A stretch of DNA of 64,000 bases from Allorhizobium paknamense (GCF_030815125.1 NZ_JAUSWH010000012.1:1-64000), one strand, 5' to 3'. Counted from the first letter of the stretch, positions 46,804 through 56,027 are shown. Notes: a model not told the origin generated them from the sequence alone. A program made the numbers and translations.

Positions 46804-46830
46804 CGGCGGGATGAAAATCCCGCCGTTTTT
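46804..46830 (+). terminator. serA terminator
   Basis: CGGCGGGAT-GAAA-ATCCCGCCG is followed by TTTTTTAT, 29 bp past the serA stop. Confidence 0.93.
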
Positions 46831-46972
46831 TATGTTTGATAAACGCCAAACTGTCGCATGGCGGGTTGTCGCATTGATAGTTTTCGCGTTCGGCCTAATT
46901 TGATTTTCATCACCTGTTGCCGGAGTGGGACGCTGGGGGCAAAAGCTGCGAACAGTTGAGGCCGGCAGGGGT

Positions 46973-47075
46973 TAGAGTACCTCAATGTTTCGCGGAAACA
47001 TTGAAATGCTCTAACTATTTGTTTTTGAGCATTTCCTGACGGAAAACCGGATTCCACTTTTCCTGGAAATGCTCT
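46973..47075. repeat. complete RIME-like element (family A), two hairpins
   Basis: Hairpin 1 surrounds CAATGTTTCGCGGAAACATTG; hairpin 2 is GCATTTCCTGACGGAAAACC with TTTTCCTGGAAATGC. It has the same order of modules as the element at 30154-30258. It ends 31 bp before cydA and so lies in its leader. The stretch 46831-46972 to its left shows nothing else. Confidence 0.85.
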
Positions 47076-47106
47076 GGGAGGCTTTGATCAAAAGGGGTGC
47101 CGCACC

Positions 47107-48522
47107 ATGTTCGAGAGTTTCGATGCCGTCTTGCTGGCCCGCATCCAGTTTGCCTTTACTGTGTCCTTTCACATCATCTTCCCCGCCTTTTCCATCGGGC
47201 TTGCCAGCTATCTGGCGGTGCTGAACGGGCTCTATCTCTGGAAGAAGGATGACGTCTATCTCCAGCTCTTCGATTTCTGGAAGACAATCTTTGCGGTCGC
47301 TTTCGGCATGGGCGTGGTGTCCGGTATCGTCATGTCCTACCAGTTCGGCACCAATTGGGCAGTGTTTTCCGACAAGGCCGGACCGGTCATCGGCCCGTTG
47401 ATGGGTTATGAGGTGCTCACCGCCTTCTTCCTGGAAGCAGGCTTTCTCGGCGTCATGCTGTTCGGCCTGAAAAGGGTAGGGCCGGGGCTGCATTTCTTTG
47501 CCACCTGCATGGTGGCGCTCGGCACCCTGATTTCCGCCACCTGGATCCTGGCGGTGAATTCCTGGATGCAGACGCCCGCAGGCTTCGGTTTCAATGACAA
47601 GGGGCAGTTCATCCCGCTCGATTGGTGGGCGGTAATCTTCAATCCCTCCTTCCCCTATCGTCTCGTGCATATGGTGCTGGCTGCCTATCTCACCACGGCG
47701 CTGGTGGTGGGGGCCTGCGGGGCCTGGCATCTCCTGAAGGGCACTGCGCCGCGCCGCGCGGGCAAGATGTTTTCCATGGCCATGGGCATGGTGGCCCTGG
47801 TCGCGCCCATCCAGATCATCGCAGGCGATGCGCACGGGCTGAACACGCTGGAGCACCAGCCTGCCAAGGTGATGGGCATGGAAGGTCATTTCCAGAGCCA
47901 TGCGGAAGGCGCGCCGCTCATTCTCTTCGGCATTCCCAATCAGGATGAGCAGCGCATGGATTATGCGGTGGAAATCCCGAAACTCTCTAGCCTCATTCTC
48001 AAGCATGATCTGAATGCGCCGCTTGCGGGTCTCGATACGATTCCGCGCGAGTTGCAGCCACCGGTCGCGGTGATCTTCTGGTCCTTCCGCGTCATGGTCG
48101 GCCTGGGCTTTGCCATGCTGGGGCTCGGCCTGTGGAGCCTGTGGTGCCGCTACAAAGGCACGTTGTTGACTGCACGTCCGTTGCAGCGGGTGGCGGTCAC
48201 CATGGGGCCTGCGGGATTCATCGCCGTGCTGGCCGGGTGGATCACGACGGAGGTGGGGCGTCAGCCCTTCACCGTCTATGGCCATCTGTTGACGGCGCAG
48301 TCGCATTCGCCGCTCGGAGCACCGGCGGTGGCCACGTCGCTCATCCTGTTCATCATCGTCTACTTCTTCGTCTTCGGAGCAGGGACCTTCTATATCCTGC
48401 GCCTGATGGGCCGCCTGCCGCGCGATCCCACGGCGGAGATCGGCGGTGCACCGCTGCGCAGTACCGGCATCACCCCCGGCCCGGCATCCAACGCCCATCA
48501 TGGAGGCTCCCATGCCCATTGA
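47107..48522 (+). CDS. cydA: cytochrome bd-type ubiquinol oxidase subunit I (CioA-like)
   Basis: This 471-residue membrane protein has heme-ligand His22 in RIQFAFTVSFHIIF, the GRQPF quinol-site motif and a short Q loop, the form typical of cyanide-insensitive oxidases. It forms the catalytic core that reduces oxygen with quinol. It overlaps cydB by 11 bp. No cydDC assembly genes are in the window, as expected for the CIO type. Confidence 0.93.
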   Translation: MFESFDAVLLARIQFAFTVSFHIIFPAFSIGLASYLAVLNGLYLWKKDDVYLQLFDFWKTIFAVAFGMGVVSGIVMSYQFGTNWAVFSDKAGPVIGPLMGYEVLTAFFLEAGFLGVMLFGLKRVGPGLHFFATCMVALGTLISATWILAVNSWMQTPAGFGFNDKGQFIPLDWWAVIFNPSFPYRLVHMVLAAYLTTALVVGACGAWHLLKGTAPRRAGKMFSMAMGMVALVAPIQIIAGDAHGLNTLEHQPAKVMGMEGHFQSHAEGAPLILFGIPNQDEQRMDYAVEIPKLSSLILKHDLNAPLAGLDTIPRELQPPVAVIFWSFRVMVGLGFAMLGLGLWSLWCRYKGTLLTARPLQRVAVTMGPAGFIAVLAGWITTEVGRQPFTVYGHLLTAQSHSPLGAPAVATSLILFIIVYFFVFGAGTFYILRLMGRLPRDPTAEIGGAPLRSTGITPGPASNAHHGGSHAH

Positions 48523-49516
48523 TTATGCTTTCATCTGGGCCGCGCTGATCGCTTTTGCGGTGCTGGCCTATGTCGTGCTCGACGGTTTCGATCTCGGCAT
48601 CGGCGTGCTGTTTCCCTTCTTCCGCAACGAGCATGACCGCGACCAGATGGTGAATTCCGTCGCGCCGGTCTGGGATGGCAATGAAACCTGGCTGGTGCTG
48701 GGCGGCGGCGGGCTGCTGGCGGTGTTTCCGCTGGCCTATGCCACCATTCTCCCGGCGCTTTACATGCCGATCATCCTAATGCTGCTCGGCCTGATCTTCC
48801 GGGGGGTCGCCTTCGAATATCGCTGGCGCACGACGCGGTGGAAGCCGGTCTGGGATGTCGGCTTTGCGGGCGGCTCCATTCTGGCGGGCTTTTGCCAGGG
48901 CATCGCGCTCGGGGCGCTTGTGCAAGGCATTCCGGTGGCAAACCGCGCCTATTCCGGGGGCTGGTGGGATTGGCTGACGCCGTTTTCCATCGCCACGGGC
49001 GTGGCGCTGGTGCTGGGCTATGGCCTGCTCGGCGCGACATGGCTGGTGTTCAAAACGGTGGGGCCGCTGCGCGAACAGGCACGCCGCTTCGCCCTGCCGC
49101 TGGCGCTTGTCACCGTGGCGGCGATGGGCATCTTCAGCCTGTGGACCCCCTGGCTCAAGCCGCATTATCTCGATCGCTGGTTCGGCTACCCCACCGCCAT
49201 CTTCAGCGTCATCGTGCCGCTTCTCGTGCTCGGCTGCCTTTACCTCATCCATAAGGGTCTGAGAGATGGCCGCGACTGGCTGCCCTTCGTTGCGGCGCTC
49301 GGTCTTTTCGTGCTGGGCTATGCCGGGATCGGCATCAGCTTCTATCCCTATATCGTGCCGACGGCGCTGACCATCTGGGAAGCCGCCGCGCCGGATGACA
49401 GCCTGAAATTCCTGCTGGTCGGGGCGGCTGTTCTGGTGCCGATTATTCTGATCTATACCAGCTATGCCTATTGGGTGTTCCGGGGCAAGATCGACCCGGA
49501 AGAAGGCTATCATTGA
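48512..49516 (+). CDS. cydB: cytochrome bd-type ubiquinol oxidase subunit II
   Basis: This 334-residue membrane protein begins MPIDYAFIWAALIAFAVLAY and has VLDGFDLGIGVLFPF, the CydB signature. It has about eight helices and partners CydA. TGGAGG lies six bases before the ATG at 48512, within the last codons of cydA. It is followed 57 bp later by a small DUF2474 gene. Confidence 0.95.
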   Translation: MPIDYAFIWAALIAFAVLAYVVLDGFDLGIGVLFPFFRNEHDRDQMVNSVAPVWDGNETWLVLGGGGLLAVFPLAYATILPALYMPIILMLLGLIFRGVAFEYRWRTTRWKPVWDVGFAGGSILAGFCQGIALGALVQGIPVANRAYSGGWWDWLTPFSIATGVALVLGYGLLGATWLVFKTVGPLREQARRFALPLALVTVAAMGIFSLWTPWLKPHYLDRWFGYPTAIFSVIVPLLVLGCLYLIHKGLRDGRDWLPFVAALGLFVLGYAGIGISFYPYIVPTALTIWEAAAPDDSLKFLLVGAAVLVPIILIYTSYAYWVFRGKIDPEEGYH

Positions 49517-49573
49517 TAAGAGGGTGCACACGCCGTGAACAGCGCAGCCCCCGAACCATAAGGATGAAGACTG

Positions 49574-49693
49574 TTGGACAGTGAACGCAAGACGGTAGGG
49601 CAGCGGATTTTCTGGTTCGGCCTGTTTTGGCTGCTCGGGGTCGGCGTCGTCGGCATGGTGGCGATTGCCATTAAACTCGTGCTCGGTGCCTGA
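49574..49693 (+). CDS. DUF2474 small membrane subunit of the bd oxidase (CydX-like)
   Basis: This 39-residue protein runs TTG start, DSERKTVGQRIFWFGLFWLL, then a single helix ending VLGA. DUF2474 proteins follow cioAB genes and play the place of CydX. AAGGATG lies about nine bases upstream of the TTG. It is too short for most gene finders. Its stop TGA adjoins the next repeat. Confidence 0.8.
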   Translation: MDSERKTVGQRIFWFGLFWLLGVGVVGMVAIAIKLVLGA

Positions 49694-49791
49694 GCTGGAG
49701 CATTTGCAGGAAAAGTGTAGTCGCGGTTTTCCGTTCGCAAATGCGTAAAAATAAAAGCTAAGAGTGTTTCCATCCGGAAACACTCTTAGCG
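49693..49791. repeat. RIME-like element (family A) with separate hairpin
   Basis: GGAGCATTTGCAGGAAAAGTG...GGTTTTCCGTTCGCAAATGCG, then CTAAGAGTGTTTCC-ATCC-GGAAACACTCTTAG. The module order is reversed relative to the copies at 30.2 and 47.0 kb, which shows the two hairpins can be combined differently. Confidence 0.8.
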
Positions 49792-49874
49792 GAAAATCGA
49801 CAGGCTTCGTCTTAAAAAGCAGGCTCGCGCTTCCCATATCAGAGGGCATGATGTTTCGGAGGAAAGAGAAGACG

Positions 49875-50849
49875 ATGCGACGTGCGACGAAAGCGGTAGC
49901 GATTGCGGTGCTGGGCCTGGCGGTCAGCCTGACGGCGGTGGATTTTGCCGAGGCGCGGCGCGCTGGCAGTTCGGGCAGCTTCGGCAGCCGCGGAACCCGC
50001 ACCTATAGCGCTCCGCCGGTCACCCAGACGGCGCCCACCACAGCCGCTCCCATTCAGCGCAGCATGACGCCCAATACCGCCCAGCCCGGCATGAGCCAGC
50101 CCTACGGCCAGCCGCAGCGTGGCGGCTTCTTCGGCGGTCTCGGCGGCTCGCTGATGGGCGGCCTGCTGATGGGGGGCCTGTTCGGCATGCTGCTCGGCCA
50201 TGGCTTCGGCGGCGGCGCAGGCATGCTCGGCTTCCTCTTCCAGATGCTGCTGATCGGCGGCGCCATCATGCTCGCCATGCGGCTGTTCGGCCGCCGCCGC
50301 GAAGCCTATTCCAGCCCGATGAACCGCATGGGCTCCGGCCCCGCCAACGGTTCAGCAAACGGCATCAACCAGGGCGGAGGCTTTCCCATTCCGCGCATGG
50401 GCGCGGGGCTGGGCGGCGGCAGCGCCAAGGCGGGCAGCGATGGCGTAGGCATCGCCTCCGCTGACCTCGACACCTTCGAGGAACTGCTGAAGGAGATGCA
50501 GCGCGCCTATGCGGCGGAAGATTATTCGGCGCTGCGGCGCATCACCACGCCGGAGGCCATGTCCTATCTCGCCGAGGAACTGGGCGATCACGCCACGCGC
50601 GGACTGCGCAATGATGTCAAGGATGTGCGCCTGTTGCAGGGTGATCTGGCCGAGGCCTGGAAGGAAGGCCCGGTGGATTACGCCACCGTTGCCATGCGCT
50701 ACGAGGCAATCGACGTGCTGCGCAACCGCACCACCGGCGAAGTGGTAGAAGGCGATCCGAACCATCCGCAGGAATCGGTGGAAGTCTGGACGTTCGTTCG
50801 CCGTCCCGGTGCCGGTTGGGTGATATCGGCTATCCAGTCTGCTGGTTAA
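49875..50849 (+). CDS. Tim44-domain membrane-associated protein
   Basis: This 324-residue protein has an N-terminal hydrophobic segment (ATKAVAIAVLGLAVSLTAVD), a Ser/Pro/Gln-rich stretch, two Gly/Leu/Met-rich helices (about 118-165) and a C-terminal Tim44-like domain (about 215-324, with WTFVRRPGAGWVISAIQ). In bacteria such proteins are of unknown role, perhaps membrane translocation or assembly. The ATG at 49875 is preceded by GGAGGAAAG. Confidence 0.88.
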   Translation: MRRATKAVAIAVLGLAVSLTAVDFAEARRAGSSGSFGSRGTRTYSAPPVTQTAPTTAAPIQRSMTPNTAQPGMSQPYGQPQRGGFFGGLGGSLMGGLLMGGLFGMLLGHGFGGGAGMLGFLFQMLLIGGAIMLAMRLFGRRREAYSSPMNRMGSGPANGSANGINQGGGFPIPRMGAGLGGGSAKAGSDGVGIASADLDTFEELLKEMQRAYAAEDYSALRRITTPEAMSYLAEELGDHATRGLRNDVKDVRLLQGDLAEAWKEGPVDYATVAMRYEAIDVLRNRTTGEVVEGDPNHPQESVEVWTFVRRPGAGWVISAIQSAG

Positions 50850-50880
50850 TCCCGGCTCGATTTTGTGGTTAAACGTAAAA

Positions 50881-50909
50881 CCCCTCGTTCCAACGAACGA
50901 GGGGTTTTT
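50881..50909 (+). terminator. Tim44-domain gene terminator
   Basis: CCCCTCGTT / AACGAGGGG with a six-base loop, flanked by AAAA and TTTTTC, 31 bp past the stop. Confidence 0.93.
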
Positions 50910-50917
50910 CTGTAGCA

Positions 50918-51026
50918 CTAAAGCACGTTGCGGCTTATCAGCCTCATGCAACGTGCTTTACATTCTTGTTTTAACGCATGTCGTTATCGCAAAACCGCTG
51001 CACACTTTTGCGCGACATGCTCTAAC
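50918..51026. repeat. 108-bp palindromic repeat (family B), copy 2
   Basis: It begins CTAAAGCACGTTGCGGCTTA and ends GCGACATGCTCTAA, matching the copy at 16691-16798 over its whole length with only scattered substitutions. It lies between the terminator of the Tim44-domain gene and the 3' end of the transglycosylase gene. Confidence 0.88.
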
Positions 51027-51044
51027 GCCCAAGAGGGCAACTCC

Positions 51045-51620
51045 TCACGGGCAGCGGCGTATCTGATCCGCATAGACCGCCGAGATGGCGGCGAAGCGTT
51101 TGGCGCCGGCCAACGCCTCGGGCCGGGCGCGGTAAGCGCCGCGAATATAGCCCAGCTGGCCGGAATGATAGGCCAGATAGAGATTATAGGCATCGTTATA
51201 GGGAATGCCGAGCCGCTTGCTGCTCTGGTAATGATACCAGCCGATAAAGCGGATGGCGTCTGCGAAATTGGTGCGGCGCGCCATATAGCGTCCGGTTTCC
51301 CGCTGGTACCGATCCCAGGTGCCGTCCAGCGCCTGAGAATAGCCATAGGCGGTGGAAATGCGCTTCCACGGAATGAAGCCGAGAATATAGCGGCGCGGCG
51401 GGCGTGCGCGGGCCCGGAAACTCGATTCCGTGTAAATGGTTGCCATCAGAATGTGCACGGGAACGCCATATTCCCGTTCCGTCGAGCGGGCTGCCCGTTT
51501 CCAGTTCTCGAACATGCCATCCCTCTGGTCGAAGATGGCACAGGCGTTGCGGATCTGGCTCGGCGGCCGGGCACAGCTTGCCAAGGCCAGCAACAGGGCG
51601 ATGACGAGGATTTTACGCAT
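51045..51620 (-). CDS. lipoprotein lytic transglycosylase (SLT domain)
   Basis: This 191-residue lipoprotein has a lipobox LALASC (Cys16), and a lysozyme-like SLT domain with the catalytic glutamate in IYTESSF, AYGYSQAL and AYHSG. It would cleave peptidoglycan with anhydro-MurNAc formation from the outer membrane. GAGG precedes the ATG. It is monocistronic, convergent with the Tim44-domain gene. Confidence 0.88.
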   Translation of the reverse strand: MRKILVIALLLALASCARPPSQIRNACAIFDQRDGMFENWKRAARSTEREYGVPVHILMATIYTESSFRARARPPRRYILGFIPWKRISTAYGYSQALDGTWDRYQRETGRYMARRTNFADAIRFIGWYHYQSSKRLGIPYNDAYNLYLAYHSGQLGYIRGAYRARPEALAGAKRFAAISAVYADQIRRCP

Positions 51621-51947
51621 AACAGACCTCTTCTATCGACCCTCAGATTAAAGCCTAAAATTTAAGGAAAGGTTTACCTTTTGTGGCCATTTCGCGGCAT
51701 CCTTGTGGAGTCGCTTATCCTCCCGGAAAAGCAGAGGAAACGCTGCATTTGCTGTGTTTGCGTGAGCTGAAAAGATCGTTAGGATTTCGTTTAGGATTGC
51801 ACCGCTAAATCGAAGCAGGTTTGCCTCTGGAAATGGGCGGGACGCGATCCCATTTGCGGGAAAAGTAAGTGCTTGATGTTGTCTCGTCCGCGCTTTCCGG
51901 CAGAGGAAACAGTGGGTAGGCACGATGAACAGGACGGGCGAAGGACG
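51621..51947. other. divergent intergenic region, nothing recognised
   Basis: It separates the transglycosylase gene and the unknown secreted-protein gene. I see no repeat family member, terminator or strong inverted repeat. Both promoters must be here. Small minus-strand frames have no protein-like composition. Confidence 0.4.
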
Positions 51948-52637
51948 ATGACGCAAACAATCCCTGCAAAGATCGTGAAGGCAGGCCTGACCGGCCTTGT
52001 TCTACTCACCGGCCTGTCGCTGGTATGGGAGGCTCAGGCCGCCGATCGGGTGGCGATGATCTCGCCCGCCAAAACCCGCGCTTCGCTGGTCAAGCCCGGC
52101 GCGCCGCGTCTGGAAATGGCACATCTTGCGGCGGTGAAGGCGCCGGTGGTGAATTATGCCAGCCATGTCGAACCCAAGGCCGCGTTTCAAACCCTCTACT
52201 ATGCGAGTTCTGCCAAGGGCAAGCTTCCCGCAAACAGCCTGACCCTGGAAATCGGCCTGGAAGACAGTCCGCGCTATCGCCAGCCGGCAGCCTATGAGGA
52301 TGCGTCGAAGGATGTGAAAGGCCTGTTTCCGGGGGTGAAGATGGTGGTCGAACCGACCATTCGCCAGAACAGTTATGGCCAATATGGCGTCGCCACCGGC
52401 CGCTTGGGCAAGAATGGCGCCTGCGTCTACGCCTGGCAGGCCATCCGTGATCCCAACCCCTTCAAGCAGGTGACCACCGTTGGCTTCGAAACGCAGAAAA
52501 ACAATGACCTCAATCTGCCCGTGCGCGTGACGCTGCGCTACTGCGATCCCGCCGCCACGCCCGAGCAATTGGCGCGGCTGATGTCGACGCTCTCCATCCG
52601 CCAGATCGACAGCCCCAGCCTTGATTTGCTGCGGTAG
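51948..52637 (+). CDS. secreted protein of unknown function
   Basis: This 229-residue protein has a signal peptide (IVKAGLTGLVLLTGLSLVWEAQA) and a polar exported domain with two cysteines in NGACVYAWQ and TLRYCDPAA that could pair. I do not recognise the family with confidence; the C-terminal layout vaguely recalls proteins of cellulose-synthesis clusters (BcsN), but no cellulose genes are here. AAGGACG precedes the ATG at 51948. It is convergent with the TonB receptor gene. Confidence 0.75.
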   Translation: MTQTIPAKIVKAGLTGLVLLTGLSLVWEAQAADRVAMISPAKTRASLVKPGAPRLEMAHLAAVKAPVVNYASHVEPKAAFQTLYYASSAKGKLPANSLTLEIGLEDSPRYRQPAAYEDASKDVKGLFPGVKMVVEPTIRQNSYGQYGVATGRLGKNGACVYAWQAIRDPNPFKQVTTVGFETQKNNDLNLPVRVTLRYCDPAATPEQLARLMSTLSIRQIDSPSLDLLR

Positions 52638-52663
52638 GGCAAACACGTAACAACAAAGAGCTG

Positions 52664-52701
52664 GAGCGTTTCAGTGTTTCATCGAAACACTGAAACGCTC
52701 T
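52664..52701. repeat. RIME hairpin module alone
   Basis: GAGCGTTTCAGTGTTTC-ATC-GAAACACTGAAACGCTC is a perfect 17-bp stem, matching hairpin 1 of the full elements without the second half. It lies between two convergent genes and may serve as a terminator. Confidence 0.8.
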
Positions 52702-52706
52702 CCGTA

Positions 52707-54887
52707 CTACCAGCTTTTCGAGATCTTCAGCGTCACCGTCCGTCCTTCGCCATAGCCGCAGACCAGCAGGCCCTGGCAGCCGGAGACATATGTCTTGTCG
52801 AAGACGTTGTTGACATTGATGGCCGCTGTCCAGTCGTTCTTGGTGTAGCGCAGGGCGGCGTCGAACAGCACCACATCCGGCACTTTCTTGGTGTTGGCCA
52901 TGTCGGCCCAGCTTTCGCCCTGATACCGGATGCCGCCGCCGAGGCTCAGGCCCTCCAGCCGGCCGGTGGGGACGGTATAATCCAGCCAGGCGGAGGCCAG
53001 CACGTTCGGCGTCAGGTAAGGCGTGTTGCCGATCAGCGACGTGTCGGCATGGCGCAGGATTTCCAGATCCTGATAGGTAAACGAGGCGGTGGCCTTCCAG
53101 TCCTCGGCAATATCCGCCTTGGCTTCCAGCTCGAAGCCGCGCGAGCGGACCTTGCCGATCTGCTCCGAGATGAAGGTGGTGGGATTGGTCACCGTCCAGT
53201 TGCGCTTGTCGATGTTGAAGACCGAAGCGGTGATCATGCCGGGGAAGAAGCCTGGCTCATATTTCACGCCCGCTTCATACTGCTCGCCTTCCTCCGGCTT
53301 CAGCGGGTCGCCCAGCGTCGTGCCGATCTGCGGGTTGAAGAAGGTGGCGATGCTGGCATAGGGTGTGACGCCATTGTCGAATTCATAGGCCAGTCCCGCC
53401 CGGCCGCTCGCCGCACCATCGGTGGAGTGATAATCGGCATTGGTGGCGGTGCGGTCGTTGGAGCGGGTCCAGACCGTATCATAGCGCCCGTTCAGCGTGA
53501 CGATCCAGCCATCACCGAAATGCAGCTGATCCTGTGCATAGACGCCCAGTTGCTGCTGGCGCAGCAATTGGTTGAGATAGACGCTGTTGGCCGGCTGCAC
53601 CGTGCCGTAGACGGGATCGGTGGCGCTGATCGGCGTATCCAGCGCGCTCGCCTGCACGCTGTCCATCTGGTACCATTTGTAGTCCAGTCCCAGCATGATC
53701 TCGTGGCGAATGGCGCCCGTTTCCACTTCGCCGTTCAGCCGGTTGTCCAGGCCGAAGGAGTGCACTTCGGTGTGATGGTTGAAGCCGAGCCGCGTCAATT
53801 GCGCGTCCGCGCTGGAAGGCTCGTTCAGGTAATTGCTGCCGGTGGCCGCATCGTAATAGCCATAGGTATAGGGCGCGTTTTCCGAGCGGTTGACCAGGGC
53901 GTAGCGGGCGGTCTGCGAGAAGGTCCAGCCATTTTCCAGCTCGTGGGAGAATTCGCCGCCCAGCATGAATTGCCGGGAATAGCTGTAATCGCTGTCCGGT
54001 TCGCCATAATTGGCATCCCGGTCGATCCGCCCGAAGGAGGCCTTTTCCACCGTGCCGACATAGGGCAGGAAGCCGTTGGTGCCGGAGGTCTGGTCGAGAT
54101 AGGAGTAATAGGCATAGAGGTTCAGCTTCGTGCCGTCATCCGGCGACCAGCTGATCTCAGGCATGATCACGCCACGGAAATCGCTGGCATAATCGGCGGC
54201 CTTGTGACCGCCCGCCAGCTTGCCGATGACGCGGTAGGAGACGTCGCTGTCCTTCACCACCCTGTTCAGATCGAAGCTGACATAGCCATTGCCATCGGAA
54301 TTGATACCCGCTTCGGTGGTCAGGGCGTTTTCATCGGTCGGGCGCTTGCCGACCATATTGATGATGCCGCCGGGATTGGCGCCGCCATAGAGCACGGAGG
54401 CCGGGCCTTTCAGCACCTCCACCCGTTCCAGCGCCACCGGATCGATCAGGAAACCGCCGAAACCATAGCTCCAGAGATTGAGCCCATCGAGAAAGGTGCC
54501 GGTCTGGGTGGCGTCGAAGCCGCGCACATAATACCAGTTGGTATCGCCATCGGCGCCAAAGGGCTGGGTATAGACCCCGGCAGTGTAGCGCAGCGCCTCA
54601 TCCACCTTGTTGGTCACGCCGCGATCCGACATTTCCTGCCCGCCAACCACGGAGACCGATTGCGGCACCTCTTTCAGCGGCACATCGGCCTTCGCGCCGG
54701 TGGCCGTGCGTGTTGCCACATAGCCCTTGACCGGCCCGGTCGCCGTTTCACCGCTGCCTTCCACGACGATTGTCGGAAGGGTCGTCACCGTGTCCTCGGC
54801 AAAGGCGATGCCCGGTAACAGCAGCGCTGCGATCGCCGTTCCGGTCTTCAATTCTCTCCATGCCGTCATAGACCTCATCCCCATCAT
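52707..54887 (-). CDS. TonB-dependent siderophore receptor 1 (FhuA-like)
   Basis: This protein of about 726 residues has a signal peptide ending GIAFAED, a TonB-box-like TTLPTIVVEG, a plug domain (VPQSVSVVGGQEM, YVRGFDA, VEVLKGPASVLYGGANPGG) and a 22-strand barrel ending in an aromatic residue (SKSW). It would import a ferric hydroxamate-type siderophore. Several ATGs are possible (54887, 54884, 54878, 54869). A TGA-N9-TCA iron box lies at 54950-54964. It lies downstream of the AraC regulator gene on the same strand. Confidence 0.93.
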   Translation of the reverse strand: MMGMRSMTAWRELKTGTAIAALLLPGIAFAEDTVTTLPTIVVEGSGETATGPVKGYVATRTATGAKADVPLKEVPQSVSVVGGQEMSDRGVTNKVDEALRYTAGVYTQPFGADGDTNWYYVRGFDATQTGTFLDGLNLWSYGFGGFLIDPVALERVEVLKGPASVLYGGANPGGIINMVGKRPTDENALTTEAGINSDGNGYVSFDLNRVVKDSDVSYRVIGKLAGGHKAADYASDFRGVIMPEISWSPDDGTKLNLYAYYSYLDQTSGTNGFLPYVGTVEKASFGRIDRDANYGEPDSDYSYSRQFMLGGEFSHELENGWTFSQTARYALVNRSENAPYTYGYYDAATGSNYLNEPSSADAQLTRLGFNHHTEVHSFGLDNRLNGEVETGAIRHEIMLGLDYKWYQMDSVQASALDTPISATDPVYGTVQPANSVYLNQLLRQQQLGVYAQDQLHFGDGWIVTLNGRYDTVWTRSNDRTATNADYHSTDGAASGRAGLAYEFDNGVTPYASIATFFNPQIGTTLGDPLKPEEGEQYEAGVKYEPGFFPGMITASVFNIDKRNWTVTNPTTFISEQIGKVRSRGFELEAKADIAEDWKATASFTYQDLEILRHADTSLIGNTPYLTPNVLASAWLDYTVPTGRLEGLSLGGGIRYQGESWADMANTKKVPDVVLFDAALRYTKNDWTAAINVNNVFDKTYVSGCQGLLVCGYGEGRTVTLKISKSW

Positions 54888-54949
54888 CACCCCATGCCCG
54901 CTCAGTGCCGGGTCTTTTCTTCGCTCATTTTCAGCCAAACATGAATATA

Positions 54950-54964
54950 TGAGCAACTAACTCA
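54950..54964. promoter_or_regulatory. RirA-type iron-responsive operator (TGA-N9-TCA)
   Basis: TGAGCAACTAACTCA fits the rhizobial IRO consensus and sits inside a larger inverted repeat (AATATATGAG / CTCATGTATT, 54945-54971), 63 bp before the receptor start. Confidence 0.6.
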
Positions 54965-55056
54965 TGTATTTTTGCGCTGCTTGTTCAAAACCGCGCTGGC
55001 TTGAAAGGATTTGGTCAAAACGGATGTCTGCGAACAGCGGAGTGCAGCCTTGTGCC

Positions 55057-55941
55057 TCATGAAAGGCAGGCGCGCCGCCATTGTGAGGGCGACATGCCCA
55101 CGGCGCGGCGAAAGCTTCTGGCAAAATGCGCGGCATCGGCAAAACCGGTATCGGCGGCAATCACGGTCAGCGGAATGTCGGGATTTTTCAGCTGGTCCTT
55201 CACCCGCTCAATGCGCATCTTCATCTGCCACTGATGCGGAGAAAGTCCGGTGGAAGCCTTGAAGGCATGGCTGAAATAGGAAGGCGAAAGCCCGGTCAGT
55301 TCCGCCAGTTCCTCCAGCCGGATGATGCGCAGGCAATGGGTGGCAATGTAATCCGTTACCCGCTTCACCTGCCAGGCGGCCAGCGGGCTGCGCTTGCGGC
55401 TTTCGCCCGGGCGGATCTTCAGCACATCGAGAAGCAGCGCCGTTACCAGCCCGTCGCCATAGAGATCATGCAGCGGCTCCGGACTTGCCACTTCCGCGGC
55501 GATCAGATCCGCCAGCGCCAGCAGCCCGGGCTCCTGCAGCCGGTAGCGCGGTGCCGAAAGCGCGCTGATATCGACATCCTCGCCTAAGCGCCGCGTCAGG
55601 AGATCGGTGTCGAAATGCAGGTCGAGATGTTTCAACCGCCGCAGCCGCCGCGTTGCCGTGGTCATTTCCAGCCCGGCGGGAATGAAATGCACCGCCCGCA
55701 CCGCGCATCCGCCAATGCGCGGGCCGCCGATTTCCGCCATGTCCAGCGCGCCATCCTCCGCGCCCTCGGCCTCCAGCAGAATGAACAGCCGCGGATCGTG
55801 CCCGAGATAGACGCCGCCCGCATCCGGCGTGCAATCCACCGACCAGAGATCGGCCACCATGCCGTTCCAATAGCGGCGGTGCAGGCCGGAACGGACGGAA
55901 AATCCGTCGATCCGGTTGGACATGCGGGGAAGATAGCTCAT
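55057..55941 (-). CDS. AraC-family transcriptional regulator of the siderophore cluster
   Basis: This 294-residue protein has an N-terminal sensor domain and a C-terminal double helix-turn-helix (LEELAELTGLSPSYFSHAF; VIAADTGFADAAHFARSF). AraC regulators beside siderophore receptors usually activate uptake when the ferric siderophore is present. The ATG at 55941 (MSYLPRMSNRIDGF) is preferred; an upstream start at 56028 would overlap the iron box and is rejected. It is divergent from fhuC. Confidence 0.88.
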   Translation of the reverse strand: MSYLPRMSNRIDGFSVRSGLHRRYWNGMVADLWSVDCTPDAGGVYLGHDPRLFILLEAEGAEDGALDMAEIGGPRIGGCAVRAVHFIPAGLEMTTATRRLRRLKHLDLHFDTDLLTRRLGEDVDISALSAPRYRLQEPGLLALADLIAAEVASPEPLHDLYGDGLVTALLLDVLKIRPGESRKRSPLAAWQVKRVTDYIATHCLRIIRLEELAELTGLSPSYFSHAFKASTGLSPHQWQMKMRIERVKDQLKNPDIPLTVIAADTGFADAAHFARSFRRAVGMSPSQWRRACLS

Positions 55942-56012
55942 GCGGGTTTGATGATGATCCGTGCCGGTTTGAGGAAATCGCTCTCTTGCAGCGAAGAGCA
56001 ACTGCATATAGT

Positions 56013-56027
56013 TGAATATTCCTATCA
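56013..56027. promoter_or_regulatory. RirA-type iron-responsive operator between the AraC gene and fhuC
   Basis: TGAATATTCCTATCA fits TGA-N9-TCA. It lies 68 bp before fhuC and 72 bp before the AraC gene start, placed to control both. Confidence 0.55.

Noticed and set aside
52674..54818. Long plus-strand open frame across TonB receptor 1
   Set aside because: It mirrors the receptor gene on the opposite strand and has low-complexity Ile/Gly/Val composition without recognisable motifs.
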